A stretch of 64,000 nt of DNA from a bacterium (GTDB lineage Bacteria; Verrucomicrobiota; Kiritimatiellia; CAIKKV01; CAITUY01), in contig JBAWZF010000003.1 of assembly GCA_037143175.1 (NCBI GenBank), positions 92,695 through 156,694 on the forward strand. Direction: 5' to 3'. The position numbers were made by a program, and so were the translations under genes. Positions 43,167 through 52,993 of the stretch are shown here, piece after piece; the first letter of the stretch is position 1, and every line of letters begins with the position of its first letter. The notes below the pieces were generated by a model, which was not told where the DNA came from, did not search any database, and worked only from the letters and a program-made list of their open reading frames with translations.

Positions 43167-44306
43167 ATGAAGAAGCTTGTTTGGATATGCTGGAAAGACA
43201 TCCATCACCCAGAAGCGGGTGGGGCTGAACTAGTCACTCACGAGATATCAAAACGTTTGGTGGGCGACGGGTGGGAGGTAATCCATCTCGTCCCCGGCTT
43301 CAATGATTGTTCGCCGACGGAACTGATTGATGGAGTCCGGGTCATCCGTATCGGGCACAGCATCCTGGCTTTCTATCGTCTGCCTTTTTACTATTGGAAA
43401 CATCTTAGGGCGACTACGACTGTTTTGGTGGATTCCTTTATCAGCGTTGGGAGTTTTGCGTGCCTGACGATGAAGCCGGACCGGGCGGCGCTGATCATTT
43501 ATCATATCGAAGATGTGAAATGGTTCACACAGACCCGTGTGTACGGAGTTCCCCGCTGGATCATGCCTCTGATTAATGTGTCAGGGTATTTTGTTGAAAA
43601 GCTTCAACTGATGCTCCTCGCGGTATTTTTTCAGGGAAGGGTTCTGACGATTTCGGAATCGACCGCAAAGGAGTTGGTGCACCACGGTTTTAAACGGGAC
43701 AAAATCAGCCTCATCACCATGGGCGCCACCTGCAAGCCCCTGATGAATTTGTCCGATTCCCTGGCCAAGGAGCCAAGCTTTACCGTATTGTTGCTTGGGC
43801 CTCGTAAAGGAAAGCGGCCACTGCATACTGTCAAGGCCTTTGAAATCCTGAGCCGTCAGCATCCCGATGTGCATCTTTGGGTGGCCGGGTGGGGAAATGA
43901 GGGTGAGCTCGTGCGGCGGTATGTTGAAAAAAAGGATATTCGGAATGTGCGGTTCTGGGGGCGTGTCTCAGACGCGCAGCGGGATGAGCTGATGCAAAAA
44001 GCACATATCCTTTGCACGTCGCCCATTCGGGAAGGCTGGGGGCTGGTAGTGATTGAAGCCAATGCCATGGGAACCCCGGTGATTGCCTACGATGTGCCCG
44101 GCTTGCGGGACGCCTTGGCGTTTAACAATGGGTGGTTGTCAGTTTCAACTCCCCAGGGAATGGCGGACAGGCTGGAAGAGGCTTTGAATCTGTGGCTATG
44201 CCGCCGCACAGAGTATGATGCTTTGCGCCAAAGGTGTTTGTATTGTGCACGAGTGTTTTCATTCGAGAAGACCTATGATGATTATAATAATGCCTTGGGC
44301 ATATGA
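43167..44306 (+). CDS. Glycosyltransferase family 4 (GT-B)
   Basis: The 379-residue protein has an N-terminal WKDIHHPEAGGAELVTHEISKRL with the glycine-rich acceptor loop, and a C-terminal donor domain: VLLLGPRKGKRPLHTVKAF, HLWVAGWGNEGELV, VRFWGRVSDAQRDELMQKAH, and SPIREGWGLVVIEANAMGTPVIAYD with E-x7-E. It is probably a retaining glycosyltransferase for the surface glycan. The insertion sequence at 44687 lies downstream. Confidence 0.88.
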   Translation: MKKLVWICWKDIHHPEAGGAELVTHEISKRLVGDGWEVIHLVPGFNDCSPTELIDGVRVIRIGHSILAFYRLPFYYWKHLRATTTVLVDSFISVGSFACLTMKPDRAALIIYHIEDVKWFTQTRVYGVPRWIMPLINVSGYFVEKLQLMLLAVFFQGRVLTISESTAKELVHHGFKRDKISLITMGATCKPLMNLSDSLAKEPSFTVLLLGPRKGKRPLHTVKAFEILSRQHPDVHLWVAGWGNEGELVRRYVEKKDIRNVRFWGRVSDAQRDELMQKAHILCTSPIREGWGLVVIEANAMGTPVIAYDVPGLRDALAFNNGWLSVSTPQGMADRLEEALNLWLCRRTEYDALRQRCLYCARVFSFEKTYDDYNNALGI

Positions 44307-44686
44307 CAGGAATGGCACTTACCCTATAAAGAGCAGTTGAATCAGGAAAATAGGTCACTTAGTACAGCGTCTCGTAAATATTCGCTCAAATAAAGATTCA
44401 CCCGCCTGCGCGGAGTCACCGAGAAGAAAACAGAATATTGCGGGTATTTAAGATGCGGAGTACCGCCTCTGAAATTCCCGCAACCCTTTTCGGAGTAATT
44501 CCAGGAGTCCTTCGACAGAGCTCAGGACAGGCAAGAGGAGATGGGACAGTACACAACACCTCTCCTCGTTCTGGCTGTTTCCCCCTCCAAGAAACCGTGG
44601 CGGTATTTTTAATTCTGGTACTCCGGAATTAAAAATGCCGCCACGGTTTCTTCTTGCCTACTGGGTTTCTCTGTGTCTCGGCGTCT
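44307..44686. other. Gap before the insertion sequence
   Basis: There is no gene. It contains CTTCGACAGAGCTCAGGACAGGC near 44508, a string I recall as a common intergenic repeat in several environmental bacteria, and the long hairpin at 44589-44652. Confidence 0.5.
44589..44652. repeat. 27-bp inverted repeat (hairpin)
   Basis: The arms 44589-44615 (AAGAAACCGTGGCGG...) and 44626-44652 are complementary at 26 of 27 positions with a 10-nt loop. It lies 35 bp outside the insertion sequence. It is too long for a normal terminator and has no T-run. It could be a miniature element or a structured RNA. Confidence 0.8.
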
Positions 44687-46583
44687 CTAGCCCGAGTTCG
44701 CCAGTTGGGCAGGTTATTGATGTCGTAAGTCGTTGGAAATCAACAAATCGATCTTGATGTCTTGACTACATTTCCAGTTTCAGTGGCACATTCGGAAGTC
44801 GCAATTTCATTCGCGTCAGGAGTGCGGCCAGCTCCTTTTCTGGTTTTGATACAACGCGGAGCCTGATCGTCTGTCCTTGCCTGGTCGGCAGGTGGCCGTC
44901 CATGGAATGGACCTGCCTCATTTCGAGCAGAAACTGTCTGGCCTCATCTCCCAGGCCGCTGACACCCATCCAATGCTCCAGCGTCCGCCACAGGCAAAGA
45001 GATAGGAAGCATACGAGGATGTGCGCCTCGACCCGGTGCTGCAGATGGTGATAGATCGGGCGGAGGGCCAGGTCGCTCTTGAGGTCGCGGAATGCGGATT
45101 CGGCCTCTGTGAGCTGGATGTACCATCGCCAGAGCTCGGCGGGGTTTTCGCAGTCCGTGTTGGTACGCAGGATGTATGCGCCGTGGGTTTTCTTCGCCCA
45201 TTCGAGTTGCCCGGGCTTCTCGTTCAGGGCGATGCCGCACGCCTCACTCTTTTCGTTGAACAGCACTTCACATTCAAAATGTTTAGACGCTGAAGGATAC
45301 CGCTCACGTAGTCTGCCGACGCCCTGCTGGACTGACTGCGTCTTTTTGGACGGGTTCCCGGCCCCCTTGACAAGTTTGACGTAAGACCCTCGCGGATGGG
45401 CTGCCAGCCGCCACCGTCATGGAACTCGGCTTCGTATTGCTTTAGCAGGCTGCGGGACGCGCCCATCAGATAGAAGGATTCCCGCCCTTCGAGGTACGCG
45501 ATGTCCTCTTCACTGGACATCCCCCGGTTCGTCACCCAAACACGATTGGCGTGCCCGTATTTCTCCTCCATGAGGCTCACGATATCCTGCGTCGTCGTCG
45601 TGTCCGCACGGTTCCCTGCGAAAACCTCGTAGCCGACCGGCATGCCATCGGGCGTCACGACCAGGCCGATGCACACCTGTTTGCAGTCAGGTCGGTTGTC
45701 GCGCGAATAGCCCCGCTGAGCCAGAGGATTGATCTTGCACTCCCCCTCGAAGTAGGAACTCGTCACGTCGTACAGCATGAAGTCGAGCTTGGTTCCGAAC
45801 CATTCGCCCCAGCGCGACTGAAGGTGGGCGCAGACCGCGTCCTTGTGGGCGAGTATCTCATCAAGCCCCCTGTACATCCGCGTCAGGTTCACCTTTTCCT
45901 CGTCAAGCCCCAGCACATCGCACAACGCCGCGTGGGGCAGCCATTCGCCCGCCACCGCGTTCTCCGTGTCCTGCTCGCAGAACTTCGCGGCCGTCAGGAC
46001 GCAAGCGATTAGATCCCATCGGATATCCTCGCGGCCCTCCGGCATCAGCCCTGCGAACAGCTTGTCCAGCGCGAGCCTCCGCCAGACGGCCAGCGCCGCC
46101 CAGACCTGGCCGAATTCCCTGACCCTTTTTACCTCTATCCCGCTGACATTGATCTCTCTCCATTCGGGAATAGGCTTCGGCCTCTCGAACAAATCACCCT
46201 GCACAGCGCCCCTTCGCCCGTCCAGCAATGCGGCGATGTCATCCCACGAGTGATAATATTCCTGCTCCCCGTCATTGAGCTTCCCCAGATAGGACACTAT
46301 CTGATGCCGTGGGCCGTTCGCGGTTCGGACGGTCTTCGTCAAAGCCCAGTAGTCGTAGACCTCGTCGCCTTTCTTTCGGGGAATCTTTTGTAAAAACATG
46401 CCCTGATTTTAATGCGCCACAGTATCGTTTTCAAGGGGGTGGTCTTGACTACATTTGCCTTTTGAGAAAAAACGGTCAACGACACCACGAAAACCCAATG
46501 ATTTTAAGGTTCCGGTGTTCGGCCAGCGCTTGAAACGGACAAATATTCTTTCAAAATAGGCCCAACTGGCGAACTCGGGCTAG
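44687..46583 (-). mobile_element. IS1634-like insertion sequence with 24-bp terminal repeats
   Basis: CTAGCCCGAGTTCGCCAGTT plus GGGC (44687-44710) is the exact reverse complement of 46560-46583. The 1897-bp unit contains one transposase gene on the minus strand, split by a frameshift. If CTAG is a target duplication, the true inverted repeats have 20 bp; the palindromic CTAG prevents a decision. GTCTTGACTACATTT also occurs as a direct repeat inside both ends (44759-44773 and 46442-46456). It separates the glycosyltransferase block from older IS4 debris. Confidence 0.85.
44766..46399 (-). pseudogene. IS1634-family transposase, frameshifted
   Basis: The first frame (46399 to about 45380) starts MFLQKIPRKKGDEVYDYWAL and includes MLYDVTSSYFEGE with a catalytic Asp, but the next motif reads VTNRGMSSEED where family members have an Asp before RG, so one catalytic residue is Asn. 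Near 45380 the frame shifts, and the rest (LFNEKSEACGIALNEKPGQL, TEAESAFRDLKSDLALRPIYH) continues in another frame to 44766. No obvious slippery run is present at the shift. The enzyme is probably inactive. Confidence 0.82.
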
Positions 46584-46835
46584 CCTTGTACTCCAGGCGA
46601 GTGGTGAATCTTTTCACGCTAAGTGTACTTCGCACCCAATGGGTGGCATGAGTGGTCAACGACAATTACTTTTTCCTCTAACGACAACTATAATTACCCA
46701 TCATTTTGATTCTTATTGATGATGAAAGGGAAGAGATATGGAGTCTAGGCTTACTAAAGTTCATTTTGGGACGCGTCTCATATCGGTGTATAGCGGCTTC
46801 CTTCCACATGTCGTTTTGTCACGCTTGGTTATTCA

Positions 46836-47179
46836 GGCAACAATGTCGTCGTGACCACCCTTGCAGACCTAATCCTCAACCATGCCGACGAAATCGCTAA
46901 ACTCTACTTGCGCCGCTAGTCCGTCGAAATATTCTTTCGCGACATCAAGATCATTCTTGGCATGGTTGTTCTCCGTTGCCAGAAACCCCCACATGGTCCG
47001 TAAGGAAATGATCATACACGCCCCTACAACCTCATTCGTGCCCTCATGTAATAGGTCGCCTCCCTCTATTATGTCCCCATCGAGAGACTCAGATTCAAAG
47101 GCTCCGCCGATACCCTGCTCCAGTGGGCTGCCCCCTCTATGCCGCTTCAGACAAACCCCGCGAACAGTTGGTGCAATAA
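46836..47179 (+). pseudogene. IS4-family transposase relic
   Basis: The frames read GNNVVVTTLADLILNHADEI then LYLRR-stop, VEIFFRDIKIILGM with VLRCQKP, then after a shift HMVRKEMIIH, and after another ALM-stop-stop, ASLYYVPIERLRFKGSADTL and YAASDKPREQLVQ. These are the C-terminal motifs of IS4 transposases (Y-x2-R-W-x-E-x-F-F-R-D-I-K; R-x-x-F-K-G). Stops and two frameshifts show a dead copy. The rest of the 46584-47396 interval has no gene. Confidence 0.75.
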
Positions 47180-47396
47180 TTCAGTGAATTCGGTCGCCGG
47201 ACAGATGCAGCATGTGCCGAGACTGACCTGGGTAATTTCTGGGTACCAGGATGGACCTATTTGTCGAGCATAAGGAGTTCAAGATTCTCCTTGCAAAAAA
47301 TAATGCAGGAATGTTCGGATTACTAAATCCGTTTTGACGGTGGTTTGGTACGCATTGACGAATTAGAAATGAAAGGCAAATAGCTGTGCTTTGGCG

Positions 47397-48434
47397 CTAT
47401 TTGTTCAGAAGGCGCGACGGAGTGTCATTGTCGAAATGCCGACTGATCCCATCCCGGAAGGCGGTGGTGACGACTATCAGACGACAAATGCATCGGCTTT
47501 CAAAGAGTACAATGCAAATCACGTTGAATAGGTAACGGGCGATAATTTTCAAGGCGAAGATCCATGAACTTCTGTTGTGCCGCCTCTCGACATCCACGAG
47601 ATTACGTTTGACGTAGAAATGGGAAGCGAGTCCTGAGATAGGAACCATCGAATATGTCACCCCGAGAAAATGGCGAGTGGCATAACCGATTCGCCGTGGG
47701 GATTTGTGATACATGACGGAGTTTGTTACAAGATAGGTCTTCGTTATACTGGTAACGCGCATGCTGTACTCAAGATCCTCGCAAAACATGAAATACTCTC
47801 GCAATGGTAACCCGGCCCGGATCGCGACATCTCGCCTGAGCAGCACCCCGATCCAGCTGAAGGTTGTAACTTCAACTGGACTAGTTGACCCGTATGCCTC
47901 CTCATCAAGTGCGCAGAAAGTAGTAAATTTCCTGTCGTTATGGAACCCCCGATGTTCCAACTGGATGCTTTTGCGGTCTCCAGTTTTCACCGTGGAAAGG
48001 AGACACCCCGCATCCATCGTCGCGTTGGCTACAAGAAGCGATTTCAGGCAGTTTGAGTCCGGTTCAGCATCGTCATCCATGATCCAGATCCAGTTACAGG
48101 GCAGTGAACACGCCCGCCTAATTCCTTCATAATAGCCGCCAGCACTGCCGGTATCTGTTGGTATGCGCACATAATGAACTGTGCATGCTTCGCCTTGCTT
48201 CGTCGATATCTGATGTTGACAGGTAAAGTAGCCAGTGTCTTTTTCGCTCGAAAGAGATGATATGAAGCCGGATTCTGTTAGCTTATCCTGGGTGCCATCA
48301 GAAGAGTTGTTGTCCACAATCAGGATGTGATCAGGCGTGCGTGTTTGATTAATGCATCCCGTGAGGCATTCGCATAGCAACACCTTCCTGTTATGTGTCA
48401 GTACGACTGTGCATACTATATTGTCGTCTCTCAT
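47397..48434 (-). CDS. GT2 glycosyltransferase, rhamnosyl/galactofuranosyl-like
   Basis: The 345-residue protein has a GT-A domain: VCTVVLTHNRKVLLCECL, ILIVDNNSSDGTQ, a long disordered insert, DTGSAGGYYEGIRRA, and IWIMDDDAEPDSNCL with the DxDDD metal site. The GSAGG loop and DDDAEP are typical of the WbbL/GlfT-type group. A GAGG ribosome site supports ATG 48434. The C-terminal helix pair (WIFALKIIARYLFNVICIVLF) may bind the membrane. Confidence 0.85.
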   Translation of the reverse strand: MRDDNIVCTVVLTHNRKVLLCECLTGCINQTRTPDHILIVDNNSSDGTQDKLTESGFISSLSSEKDTGYFTCQHQISTKQGEACTVHYVRIPTDTGSAGGYYEGIRRACSLPCNWIWIMDDDAEPDSNCLKSLLVANATMDAGCLLSTVKTGDRKSIQLEHRGFHNDRKFTTFCALDEEAYGSTSPVEVTTFSWIGVLLRRDVAIRAGLPLREYFMFCEDLEYSMRVTSITKTYLVTNSVMYHKSPRRIGYATRHFLGVTYSMVPISGLASHFYVKRNLVDVERRHNRSSWIFALKIIARYLFNVICIVLFESRCICRLIVVTTAFRDGISRHFDNDTPSRLLNK

Positions 48435-48550
48435 AAACGGCACCTCAGAGCCATGGTTATTGATATTGCGTTGGCGTAGTTTATTCTTGTTCTATAAACT
48501 ATTTTCGATCATAATTCTTAAGAATTAATCGCTAATAGAAACAATATCAT

Positions 48551-49111
48551 GTGAAGAGGCACGAGACAACAATTCCTGGATGTTATGTCTTAGAACCGTA
48601 TGTGTCCGGGGATATGCGAGGCACCTTCGTAAAGATGTTTCGTGAGGATTGGTTTCGGAACTTGCATCTTCCGATACGGTACGAGGAGATGTTCTACACG
48701 GTATCTCATGAGCGGGTTTTGCGGGGTATGCATTTCCAGGTTCCTCCCCATGATCATGACAAGCTCGTATTCTGCTTGAGCGGGTGTGTGCTTGACGTGG
48801 TTGTGGATCTGCGTGTGGACACGACTTCCTATGGCAAACACCATATCCTGCACTTGTCAGCAGATAAGCCTGTCGCACTGTTTATCCCACGAGGCCTTGC
48901 TCACGGCTTTTATGTGCTGCAGGGCCCAGCGGTTCTCTGTTATTGGGTGACACATGGATATGTACCGGAAGCGGATCAGGGCATTCATTGGAATTCATTG
49001 GGAATCAATTGGCCCGATCCGGAACCAGTCGTGTCTCAACGTGATAATGGCCTTGTCCAATTTGAGCACTTTACCAGTCCATTTACTTGGAAATTAGCGG
49101 AAGACAGGTAG
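48551..49111 (+). CDS. RfbC-like CDP/dTDP-4-keto sugar epimerase
   Basis: This 186-residue cupin enzyme of the dTDP-4-dehydrorhamnose 3,5-epimerase family has DMRGTFVKMFRED, RVLRGMHFQVPPHDHDKLVFC with the catalytic His, LDVVVDLRVDTTSYGKH, and FIPRGLAHGFYVL. No dTDP-rhamnose genes are in the window, whereas AscE of ascarylose synthesis is a 5-epimerase of this family acting on CDP-3,6-dideoxy-4-ketoglucose. I infer an AscE-like role. The GTG start at 48551 has no clear ribosome site. The next gene starts 6 bp after its stop. Confidence 0.82.
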   Translation: MKRHETTIPGCYVLEPYVSGDMRGTFVKMFREDWFRNLHLPIRYEEMFYTVSHERVLRGMHFQVPPHDHDKLVFCLSGCVLDVVVDLRVDTTSYGKHHILHLSADKPVALFIPRGLAHGFYVLQGPAVLCYWVTHGYVPEADQGIHWNSLGINWPDPEPVVSQRDNGLVQFEHFTSPFTWKLAEDR

Positions 49112-49117
49112 TGACAA

Positions 49118-50038
49118 ATGCCGCGAGCATTGATAACAGGGGCTACAGGTTTTATCGGTTCGAGATTGACACAGGCGCTCACTTGCCGTGGATGGGCCAC
49201 GCATGCGATAATTAGACCTACATCAGACCTTGATCGAGTTGCAAAATGGCTGGGTGGGGCGGTTCTGCATCCGTGCGAGTTGTCGTTTCAGTCGGTACGA
49301 GATGCCGCTCGAGAAGCCGCTCCTGACATAGTGTTTCATCTCGCTACATTGTTCAAGGCTGAACACAAGCCCAATGAAGTCGGGGATCTGGTGAAGAGTA
49401 ACGTTGAATTTGGCGCCTATGTTCTAGAGTCCCTCAAGGAGACCCCGAATGTGCCCTTTGTGAACATAGGTACGTCATGGCAGTATTTCCACAGCAACAC
49501 ATATCTTCCCGCATGCCTGTATGCCGCCACGAAGCAGGCTTTCATGGATGTCATGCAATACTATGTTTCGGCTGTCGGGCAAAAGGCGATGACACTGACA
49601 TTGTTAGACACGTATGGCCCATTCGATCACAGGATGAAGCTCTTTTACCAACTTAGGTTGGCCTCGCTAGGTGCCGAACCCCTCAGCATGTCTCCAGGTG
49701 AACAGAAACTAGATTTGGTATATATCAGCGACGTTGTCGAGGCTTTTTTGCTCCTAGCGGACAGGATCCTACGTGGTCAAGAGTTGTGTTGCGGGGAGAC
49801 GTACCGTGTGACATCTGGCAGATCATATTCTCTGAAAGAAATAGTGGCCATCTATGAAAAGGCAAGCGGGAGGAAAGTTCCTGTGAACTGGGGTGCTCGC
49901 TCCTATAGGCCGCGTGAGATCATGTCGCCCTGGGAGGGTGGCCGGATCTTGCCTGGATGGTCGGCACGGGTTGGACTGCTTGAGGGGATTGCCCTGATGG
50001 AGTGGATAGAATCTGGCGACGCGAAAACTGCCCGTTGA
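49118..50038 (+). CDS. SDR-family sugar reductase (AscF/abequose-synthase-like)
   Basis: The 306-residue extended SDR protein has ALITGATGFIGSRLTQAL, IVFHLATLFKAEH, NIGTSWQYF in the Ser position, YAATKQAF (Y-x3-K), and DLVYISDVVEAFLLL. It is smaller than RfbG-type dehydratases and resembles CDP-4-keto-3,6-dideoxysugar reductases. It is coupled to the RfbC-like epimerase gene, the expected pair for an epimerise-then-reduce route to an L-sugar. Confidence 0.78.
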   Translation: MPRALITGATGFIGSRLTQALTCRGWATHAIIRPTSDLDRVAKWLGGAVLHPCELSFQSVRDAAREAAPDIVFHLATLFKAEHKPNEVGDLVKSNVEFGAYVLESLKETPNVPFVNIGTSWQYFHSNTYLPACLYAATKQAFMDVMQYYVSAVGQKAMTLTLLDTYGPFDHRMKLFYQLRLASLGAEPLSMSPGEQKLDLVYISDVVEAFLLLADRILRGQELCCGETYRVTSGRSYSLKEIVAIYEKASGRKVPVNWGARSYRPREIMSPWEGGRILPGWSARVGLLEGIALMEWIESGDAKTAR

Positions 50039-50366
50039 ACTCGCTATGACAGGCGGTGGTGGCTTTGGAACCATGTTCGGTGGGTTTGAACAGCCGTGCC
50101 AGCACCCACGGAGCGCAGAACTTACCGAGCTGGCATAAGGATGCGTGTTCGAGGGATTGCCTCTTGGTTTGGATTGAGTCGGCTCTCAGCCGCCTGCGAG
50201 AACTGAGCCAGACGGCATTGTTGACTGAAGTGCCTGGCGTGACTAGACGACGTGCGTAATAAAGTCGCTAAATACCGATACGAAGAACGTCCTAAAATGA
50301 ATTTAAGAAAGCACCATTCGATTATGACAGGGTGTTGTTAAAGTGAACGAAAGCATCGACAGAGAA
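50039..50366. other. Gap, possible gene debris
   Basis: An open frame at 50056-50259 reads ALSRLRELSQTALLTEVPGV near its end but lacks a ribosome site and any recognised domain. I see no repeat or terminator here. It may be a relic of a transposase or other gene. Confidence 0.4.
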
Positions 50367-51467
50367 ATGAAAATTCTGGTTCTCAATAATGGTTACCTGA
50401 CTGATGTTCCAAGTGGTGGGGACAAGCATCTGTTGGACTTAGGCGAAGAGTTATCGAGTCGATCTAAGGTTACGATCATATTGCCACAATTTGCTACCCA
50501 ACTTGTTGCAAATGGGATTCGCATACGTTCTTATTGGTCTTGGCGGCCGCGCTCAGTGTGCGGCATCATATTTTCGTATCTGTTTAGGGCAATATCCGCT
50601 TCCTGGTTGGCTTTATTGGAAAAGGCGGACATTGTGCTATCGTCTTCAGGGCCGATCGATATATTGCCAGCTTTGTTAAACCGGTGGAAATGTGGCGCCT
50701 GTGTAGTGGTCTATCCTTTTCATTTAGTACCTCGCCGCAAGGCGGGCAGTTTTGTGAAAAAGTTTCAATATAGTGTCTCTTTATTGGCTCAAGAAATTGC
50801 GCTTTTGATGATGCGCCGGGCGGATGTGGTATTTACGGATAACAGCATTGTAAAAAATGAATTGGCCAGTCATGGGATACCGCCATGGCGTATACATGTG
50901 CAACGACCCGTTGTAAATGTCGAGCAAGTGCGCAACGCGCCTGCACTGCGGCAGTACCAGGTGCTTTTCATAGGGCGAATGGTGCGTAATAAGGGGATAT
51001 ATGACTTGGTAAGTGCCCTTCAGAAGGTTCCAGTCACTGCGGGGATAATTGGCGATGGGGAAGAACGAATCTCTTTGCAGGAGCATGTAAAGGCTTTGGG
51101 TATTAGTGACCGAGTGAAAGTATTAGGAGCACTCCCTTTTGATAAAATGTACTCCCTTTTGAGGGGGTGCGATCTATTTGTGTTTCCAAGTTATGAGGAG
51201 GGATATGGGATCGCCGTTGCCGAGGCGATCGCCGCCGGGAAGCCTGTGATCGCATATGATTTGGCACATTACGGAGAAGTGTTCAATGAGAGTCTTATTA
51301 CTGTTCCCATTGGGGATGTAAGCAAACTCTCTGAAAAAATTGGTGATTTCTTTGAAAAACGAATTGATGTCGATGCTATTTGTCAAAAATATCAAGGTGT
51401 TCGTTTAGCATCCAAGGCGGATGCCGCAGATTATGAGATGAACATTATCCTTCGTGCGCGTGGGTAA
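50367..51467 (+). CDS. Glycosyltransferase family 4 (GT-B)
   Basis: The 366-residue protein has MKILVLNNGYLTDVPSGGDK at the acceptor side, and VLFIGRMVRNKGIYDLVSAL, AGIIGDGEERISLQEH, VKVLGALPFDKMYSLL and FPSYEEGYGIAVAEAIAAGK with E-x7-E at the donor side. ATG 50367 starts the conserved strand; an in-frame GTG at 50343 is the alternative. It probably adds a sugar to the lipid-linked repeat unit. Confidence 0.88.
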   Translation: MKILVLNNGYLTDVPSGGDKHLLDLGEELSSRSKVTIILPQFATQLVANGIRIRSYWSWRPRSVCGIIFSYLFRAISASWLALLEKADIVLSSSGPIDILPALLNRWKCGACVVVYPFHLVPRRKAGSFVKKFQYSVSLLAQEIALLMMRRADVVFTDNSIVKNELASHGIPPWRIHVQRPVVNVEQVRNAPALRQYQVLFIGRMVRNKGIYDLVSALQKVPVTAGIIGDGEERISLQEHVKALGISDRVKVLGALPFDKMYSLLRGCDLFVFPSYEEGYGIAVAEAIAAGKPVIAYDLAHYGEVFNESLITVPIGDVSKLSEKIGDFFEKRIDVDAICQKYQGVRLASKADAADYEMNIILRARG

Positions 51468-51482
51468 CATTGTGAATAAGGT

Positions 51483-52145
51483 TTAGATCCGTGCTCTTTG
51501 ATTGTGAGGAGTTATAAGAAACCCAATGCTGAAGGATTGAAACCCCGACAACGCGTAGGCTAACCACCAATACCAAAGATATTTCTGAAAACAGGGAATT
51601 CGCTGAATGTCATGTACGCTCAAGTCCGATCTGCGAATAAAGCGATCTGCGATATCAGGGAAAAATGCTATTATGTGATCATGGTTCCATCCGAGCACAT
51701 TGAATATCCAGTTTTTATTGTTTGGCAGAGTTATGAAAGCGGCGCTTCCATATCGGGACACCGCGCCAGCTATTTCATTTAGAACTTCGTAATGATAACT
51801 GACGTGCTCCAGCGTTTCCATGCACAAAATCAACTCGGGCTGATAGTCACAGAGAATGTCATGTAATCGTTTCACGCAACCATGTTCGCTAAGATTGACG
51901 ACATACTGAACATCCGGCTCGTTCCGAATGTCTAGGACTCGGTAATCCTTCGCATTCTCTGCAATACGGTGGTAAGAACGCGCGAAAGGGCTATTATCAG
52001 CAGTGTCACCTTTAAGTTTCAATAGATTTGGTCCATAAACACCTGGTCTATCGCAGGGCGCCATGCCGCGACCTCCAATATCTAGAACCCGCTTTCCTCT
52101 TGATAATTTGGCTGCAAACTCAAGCCGATCAGTAGTTTTAGTCAT
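51483..52145 (-). CDS. Class I SAM-dependent methyltransferase
   Basis: The 220-residue protein has AAKLSRGKRVLDIGGRGMAP as motif I, VLDIRNEPDVQYVVNLSEHG near the second acidic position, and LILCMETLEHVSYH as the post-I motif. ATG 52145 has CAGG upstream; a GTG at 52154 is in frame. It may methylate a sugar of the glycan or a lipid. It is the last of a minus-strand series of tailoring and transfer genes. Confidence 0.8.
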   Translation of the reverse strand: MTKTTDRLEFAAKLSRGKRVLDIGGRGMAPCDRPGVYGPNLLKLKGDTADNSPFARSYHRIAENAKDYRVLDIRNEPDVQYVVNLSEHGCVKRLHDILCDYQPELILCMETLEHVSYHYEVLNEIAGAVSRYGSAAFITLPNNKNWIFNVLGWNHDHIIAFFPDIADRFIRRSDLSVHDIQRIPCFQKYLWYWWLAYALSGFQSFSIGFLITPHNQRARI

Positions 52146-52217
52146 TAGTGCCACCTGGGGATTTCATTCAGTAATAATGTTGTTAAAACTTGGTGCCTAT
52201 TGGATTACATGCCTGCT

Positions 52218-52958
52218 TCATGATGCATTTCGTTTTGCATAGAGATTCTCCAGCGTTATCTGGTCATGATATATCAAAAAATGATACTCATCCAGCACCA
52301 AGAATGGTACGTCTGTCCAGATATCGTCCTTGGTTGTTAAAGGAGGGTGAATCTCGAGCAGCCAAAAGATACCCTTTTCTCGAACCAGGGATTTCCATTC
52401 ATGCGAGTGTAAGAACGCTTTTTCGGATCCTTCAATATCCATTTTAACCAGTGTCGGTGGTCCGTATGTTATCCATGCATCATGAAAGTTTAATGAATCT
52501 TTCCCGCCCTCCTGCGGATTATCTGTGCATACTTTTTCGTCTGTTCGGGAAGTGTGTGGCGGTGAATATGAATAGTGTTTAATGCTGAGTGCCTGATCGA
52601 CGACAGTAATTGCGAGCTTATTTGCCGTGGCGGTTTTTTGAAGCAAACGGCAAGCATGTGGAGAGATGTCAAATGCAACAACGTTGTGCCCTGTGGTGGC
52701 TGCCGGAACTGCGAACTGCCCGATATTACATCCCACATCCCAGTAATTGCCGCTGATCTGCTCGCATATCCACTTCGTCATTGTTTCGCGACGGAGAAAA
52801 GAAGGCCGCGTAAGATCGTCAATATTATCGTTAAGGTCAAAATATATGGTAAGGCCATCCATGACTTTCCGAACGGTGACATGAGGAGCCAGTTTATGCC
52901 AAAGCGAGCATAGTGGTGAATTCATGAAATGAATTTTGAATATTTCTACTGGAGTCAT
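52218..52958 (-). CDS. FkbM-family methyltransferase
   Basis: The 246-residue SAM methyltransferase has GNYWDVGCNIGQFAVPAATT (motif I), VVAFDISPHACRLLQKTATA, and TLVKMDIEGSEKAFL, the FkbM-specific K-x-D-I-E-G motif. FkbM enzymes O-methylate polyketides, sugars and lipids. It is transcribed in the same direction as the preceding methyltransferase (72 bp apart) and the GT9 gene. Confidence 0.87.
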   Translation of the reverse strand: MTPVEIFKIHFMNSPLCSLWHKLAPHVTVRKVMDGLTIYFDLNDNIDDLTRPSFLRRETMTKWICEQISGNYWDVGCNIGQFAVPAATTGHNVVAFDISPHACRLLQKTATANKLAITVVDQALSIKHYSYSPPHTSRTDEKVCTDNPQEGGKDSLNFHDAWITYGPPTLVKMDIEGSEKAFLHSHEWKSLVREKGIFWLLEIHPPLTTKDDIWTDVPFLVLDEYHFLIYHDQITLENLYAKRNAS

Positions 52959-52993
52959 AGTGCTTGTCTCGGCTGGTGCTGGAAGTGGTTATG

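Noticed and set aside
50056..50259. 67-codon frame after the SDR gene
   Set aside because: No ribosome site and no recognised family; recorded only as possible debris.
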